Below, in pieces: positions 61,040-64,000 of a stretch of 64,000 nucleotides of DNA (positions within the stretch are counted from its first letter, which is position 1; every line of letters starts with the position of its first letter). The DNA is taken from contig JAKZHN010000002.1 in assembly GCA_037179335.1 (NCBI GenBank), positions 1,302,001 through 1,366,000 of the forward strand, written 5' to 3'. The translations under genes were made by a program, and so were the position numbers. Source of the DNA: Cyclaneusma minus (Eukaryota; Ascomycota; Leotiomycetes; Marthamycetales; Marthamycetaceae). Under the pieces are notes generated by a model. It had not been told where the DNA came from and made no database searches. It saw nothing but the letters and a program-made list of their open reading frames with translations.

Positions 61040-62783
61040 ATGGCCGCAATCGGTGGTGCGTCTGGTCCTGGGGGAGCGGGCGGTGGACGGGGCTTGGGTG
61101 GTGGACGGGCGGTAAAGGAGCGGATTGAGCAGATTGAGAGATCGCGGGTGCCTGCCGGCGGTGTAGGGGGAGATGGCGAGAGGGAAAGAGGTGTGAGAGA
61201 CGGTGGTGAGAAAGTCAAAGGAATCATTGAAATGATCAATGATAAGTCCAGTATGTTGTCCCTTTTTCCTGCACCGTCGTTGCATCGTCGTGCCTGTTTT
61301 CTGTCCGTGCCTTTTTTCCTGTCATTCCATCTCTTTCAGTCATTGCAGAACGTCCCTGTTACGCTGCTACGCAACTTGTTAAATGCTGTTCTTGAATCTT
61401 GTTTCTTTGCTTGCCATTTCGCGGTTTGCTTTGGGATCGACAGAATTGTTTGGGCTCGGGCGGAAGTGTTTGGAACGAGTGAAACTGGTTGGGACGGGCG
61501 GAATCTCGTGATTTGATGTTTGCTGTTTGCTGTTTGCTGTGGTGGCTCTGTATCGTGCGGTAGCTTGCCATTCGCAAGCTTCTAGTCTGTCGGTCGCTGA
61601 TCAGCCTCCCGGTCCCTGATCATCCTCCCGGTCCCTGATCAGCCCGCCGGTCGCTAAACATCTGGTCGGTCGCTAAACAGCCGATCGGTCGCTGGACAGC
61701 CTGTTGATTTCCTGATTGAAGATGCCGTCTTGCGAGTTTCTTTGACCGAAAGTATTTGTGAATATCCCAAGTAACTTGGAATATCCGCAATTACCTGGAA
61801 TTTCCCGAATTACTTGGAATACCCCAAATCACTTGGAGCATTCAAGTGACGACATTGTGTACTCGGTATAAAGAGACTGCTTTATTAGCAAAAAAAATGC
61901 TATTTTCGTATTGTTTACATTGTTTTGAAAGAGGAAAGGTGCGCTGAGATATAAGCGAGAACCTGACAGACTTGAATTTCATCATGATACTAATTCTTCA
62001 ACGACAGAAGAAAAGGAACGCCTTACTATACATTTCATACGCCACGCCGAGGTATGAAAGCCTTTCTCATCCAAAACTTGGTCTATCAACTTACAATTCA
62101 CTTCACAGTCGGAGCACAAGGCTCCAGGCCGACCGCCGAACCACGAAATGCCCAACCCCAAAATCACACCGGTAGGACAGAGGCAGGCTTGGGGGCTTGG
62201 CGATGGGTGGGAAGCTAAAGACCGGGTGACGGCGGTCTACGCGTCCCCGTTGCTGCGAGCTGTCGAAACGGCGCTCGATATCTTCCAGCCCGGAGGCAAG
62301 TCCCAAAGCCTGGTCCTCCCCATTCGTGTCCTACCGGTGCTGAGAAGTCGGGGGGTCGGGGGGGCGTGTGAGCCGTCGTCGCGAAAGTTTTTGACAGATC
62401 GCCTCACTGAGCATTTCAGCATTATTTTGCCGGCGGGTGAGCTGAATGGTGGGGGTGACAGAGACAAAAGGTATCGAGAAGTAGTGAGCTGGTTGAAGAT
62501 TTGGATTGCAAAGTACGAAAGCGGAAAAGGGGGGGGGAGATCGTAGTGGTAACCCATTCGAGTTTGTTGAGTGAGCTGTTCAAGAACCTTGGCAAGGACG
62601 AGTGTGGTAAGTGGTGGATTCTATTCAAGTTGAGAGAAGACCAGGAACTGACAGATTTTCTGAATAGGGGTGGGTCTGCATTGGGGTGACGTCCGCCGCC
62701 GAACCTGCCGGGTTTTTTTGGACGAGGAACGGGAGGTGAGGTTGGAGCCAAGGGGGTTGCCGGGCGATCCGGAGTGGAATTAA
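61040..62783 (+). CDS. Histidine phosphatase (phosphoglycerate-mutase-like), copy 3, one frameshift
   Basis: Four exons: 61040-61250, 62008-62051, 62109-62606 and 62668-62783 (introns 757, 57 and 61 bp, all GT-AG). They total 869 nt. One extra base in the G9 run at 62529-62537 would give 289 codons plus TAA. The protein has a Gly/Arg-rich N-terminus (MAAIGGASGPGGAGGGRG), ERLTIHFIRHAE across exon 2 (RHxE motif), SEHKAPG opening exon 3, YASPLLRAVETALDIF, VVVTHSSLLSELF (second His), and ends GLHWGDVRRR...GDPEWN. It lacks the nonsense codons of copy 1. The G-run shift places a TAG 9 bp later, so as written the THSS motif is lost. A sequencing or assembly error is as likely as real loss. Long intron 1 contains a 19-bp tandem array, a mini-hairpin and a degenerate repeat. 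Confidence 0.78.
61562..61580. repeat. Intronic mini-hairpin, third copy
   Basis: AGCTTGC-CATTC-GCAAGCT, preceded by CGGT, lies in intron 1 of phosphatase-like copy 3. It has the same form as the two in copy 1. Confidence 0.7.
61591..61704. repeat. 19-bp tandem array, six units
   Basis: Units beginning CGGTCGCT or CGGTCCCT start at 61591, 61610, 61629, 61648, 61667 and 61686, an exact 19-bp period. The consensus is CGGTCGCTGATCAGCCTCC. It lies within intron 1 of phosphatase-like copy 3 and is absent from the corresponding intron of copy 1. Confidence 0.9.
61750..61860. repeat. Degenerate AAGTAACTTGGAATA repeat cluster 3
   Basis: AAGTAACTTGGAATATCC, AATTACCTGGAATTTCCC, AATTACTTGGAATACCCC and AATCACTTGGAGCATTC follow each other at about 19-20 bp spacing, then CAAGTGACG. 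The cluster is related to 54975-55160 and 60525-60625. Confidence 0.65.
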
Positions 62784-62985
62784 TCCCTGCTCCGGGGTGG
62801 GGCCGGGCACGTGCTCCACGCGAGACCTGGCGCGCGACCTCAACTTTTTTTCGCGACCAGGTCTCGATCGCAAACCACCAACAGCTCCAGCCTCATCTCC
62901 CTCGCCAACCACCACCCACACACAATCGAATCCTTCTTCAACTCCTTCGTCAACTTCTTCGTCAACTCCTCCTTCACCAGCAAAG

Positions 62986-63508
62986 ATGTTCGCCCTCCGT
63001 CGCACCACCATGGGCGCCGCCCGCTCTGCCCGCTCGTTCTCCTCCACTTCGGCCGCAAAGCAAGGAAACATGGCGAAGCTCACCGTCATCGGTCGCCTGG
63101 GCGCTGCACCCGAAGCCCGCATCGCCAGCACCGGCCGCGAGTATCTCACCTACGCGATCGTCAACAACCACGGCCCTCGCGACAACCAGACCGCCAGCTG
63201 GTGGAACGTCTCTTGCTTCGCCGAAGGTCCGTCGAAGGACTTCATCCAGGGCTTGCAGAGGGGCACCCAGGTCTACCTGGAGGCCGACGCAAAGTACGAC
63301 ATTCTCGAGGGTGAAGATGGCAAGACGAGAAGGTCCTTGAACCTTGTCCAGCGTACGTTCACTCTCAATTGCTGTTTGGGAGCTTCGGCTTCACCTGACT
63401 GCCGATGATTCAGTGCCATTGCTTCGGATATGATCGCTAACAGATGCTCAAACAGGCAAACTCGAGGTCCTTTCTCGCCCTGCTCCGCGCGATGAACCCC
63501 GCGAGTAA
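62986..63508 (+). CDS. RIM1: Mitochondrial single-stranded DNA-binding protein
   Basis: This is an OB-fold SSB of the bacterial/mitochondrial (RIM1) family, which coats ssDNA during mtDNA replication (family knowledge). Two exons, 62986-63352 and 63456-63508, give 139 residues. The intron is 103 bp (GTACGT donor, GCTAACAG branch site, CAG acceptor). The N-terminus MFALRRTTMGAARSARSFSS is basic and Ser-rich with few acids, as for a matrix-targeting peptide. The fold follows: MAKLTVIGRLGAAPEARIAS, then REYLTYAIVNNH, TASWWNVSCFAE and GTQVYLEADAKYD, then across the splice LNLVQ-RKLEVLSRPAPR, ending DEPRE. The start at 62986 has a CAAAGATG context. The frame is open upstream, but without a better ATG. 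It lies 202 bp after the end of phosphatase-like copy 3 on the same strand. All key parts look intact and its base use is ordinary. Confidence 0.88.
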
Positions 63509-63700
63509 GCAGCTTCTTCGTCCTCCGTCTTCAACTGGGTCCTTCGTCTCGGTCCTTCTTCTGCGTTCTCGGCTCGCTTCTTCGTCTTCGCCTCCATCTG
63601 CCTCGATCCTTCGTCTACATCCTCCGTCTTGATCCTTCTCCGTCGTCTTCCGTCTTGCTCCTTCGTCTTCTTCGCCGTTCGTCTACACCTTCACAGCACC
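63509..63700. repeat. Pyrimidine-rich CTTCGTC repeat tract after the SSB gene
   Basis: The plus strand is almost all C and T, with many CTTCGTC and CCTCCGTC phrases at irregular spacing, probably in the 3' UTR of the SSB gene. A GTAAGC at 63505 overlaps the stop and could serve as an alternative donor, with an acceptor near 63702, but the TAA at 63506 gives a normal SSB end. Confidence 0.55.
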
Positions 63701-64000
63701 GCACATACGATCTTCACAACGACATGCGCGCATATGACAGAATCGGCTCGGAGTTCCTCTCGCATTCTACGGTACACTGCTTGGAAGGTTGTTACATATG
63801 GATTCGGTGCTACAAAGTTCGGTTTCATTCTTCGAAGGCTTAGGCTCATGGATTGCAGGCGCTGAGAGTTGGGTCATAGCATGGAAGGATGAATGAAAAA
63901 TGGGCATATGGGACTGCGCAAGAGCTCTGCGACGTTTGACGAGGGCTCTTTCTATGTAACAATAGGCTCATATGGATTGTTTTTTTTTCTCGCTGCATCT
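63701..64000. other. Window end, nothing recognised
   Basis: This is base-balanced sequence after the SSB gene. Open frames of 62-78 codons continue from the pyrimidine-rich tract and have no recognised motif. Confidence 0.4.

Noticed and set aside
63506..63865. Second intron and a 3' exon extending the SSB protein
   Set aside because: The in-frame TAA directly after DEPRE gives a normal family length. The proposed extra exon would add a tail without similarity.

Overview
The window is filamentous-ascomycete (Pezizomycotina) chromosomal DNA. It has spliceosomal introns (GTRNGT donor, CTRAY-type branch site, AG acceptor), an ERF4-family gene, a mitochondrial ssDNA-binding protein gene, and a sharp split between extremely AT-rich DNA (about 1-46,150) and base-balanced DNA (about 46,200-64,000). 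The AT-rich part carries the signature of repeat-induced point mutation (RIP). Retrotransposon copies are still recognisable in conceptual translation but are full of stops, and two LTRs of one element differ almost only by C-to-T/G-to-A changes. I cannot name the species; a dothideomycete- or leotiomycete-like two-speed genome is an inference.

AT-rich block, left to right. A degraded flank (1-1846) is followed by a complete Ty3/Gypsy element on the minus strand (1847-9901) with paired LTRs of about 260 bp, a possible GAAAA target duplication and a decayed reverse transcriptase. A short un-RIPped flank follows. Next is a complete Ty1/Copia-type element on the minus strand (10982-17514) with LTRs of about 220 bp, integrase upstream of RT. 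From 18308 to 43010 there is a nest: a 166-bp LTR at each end, a Copia RT/RNase H relic just before the right LTR, a Tad1-like LINE relic (about 23-24.2 kb), and two related plus-strand Ty3/Gypsy copies (25477-28078 and 28079 to about 36424), the second with a tandemly duplicated integrase C-terminus. No intact transposon gene survives.

Base-balanced part. An ERF4-type palmitoyltransferase-subunit gene (minus; 47678 to about 49675), a broken FAD-linked (BBE-type) oxidoreductase (51518-53333), a repetitive coding relic (about 55.8-56.6 kb) and an unrecognised 241-aa ORF (57278-58003) come first. Then comes a local family of three histidine-phosphatase (phosphoglycerate-mutase-like) copies: one with two nonsense codons (58100-59687), one reduced to promoter plus exon 1 (60339-60549), and one intact except for a G-run frameshift (61040-62783). 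The window ends with a mitochondrial SSB gene (62986-63508).

Most noteworthy: several low-copy genes beside the RIPped block carry premature stops, most of them compatible with RIP-type CpA-to-TpA changes at Trp or Gln codons. The phosphatase copies share a promoter module (paired CACGTG-like boxes plus TATA), intronic mini-hairpins and a degenerate repeat, which marks them as a local duplication series. I saw no CRISPR array, prokaryotic system, rRNA or convincing tRNA gene.
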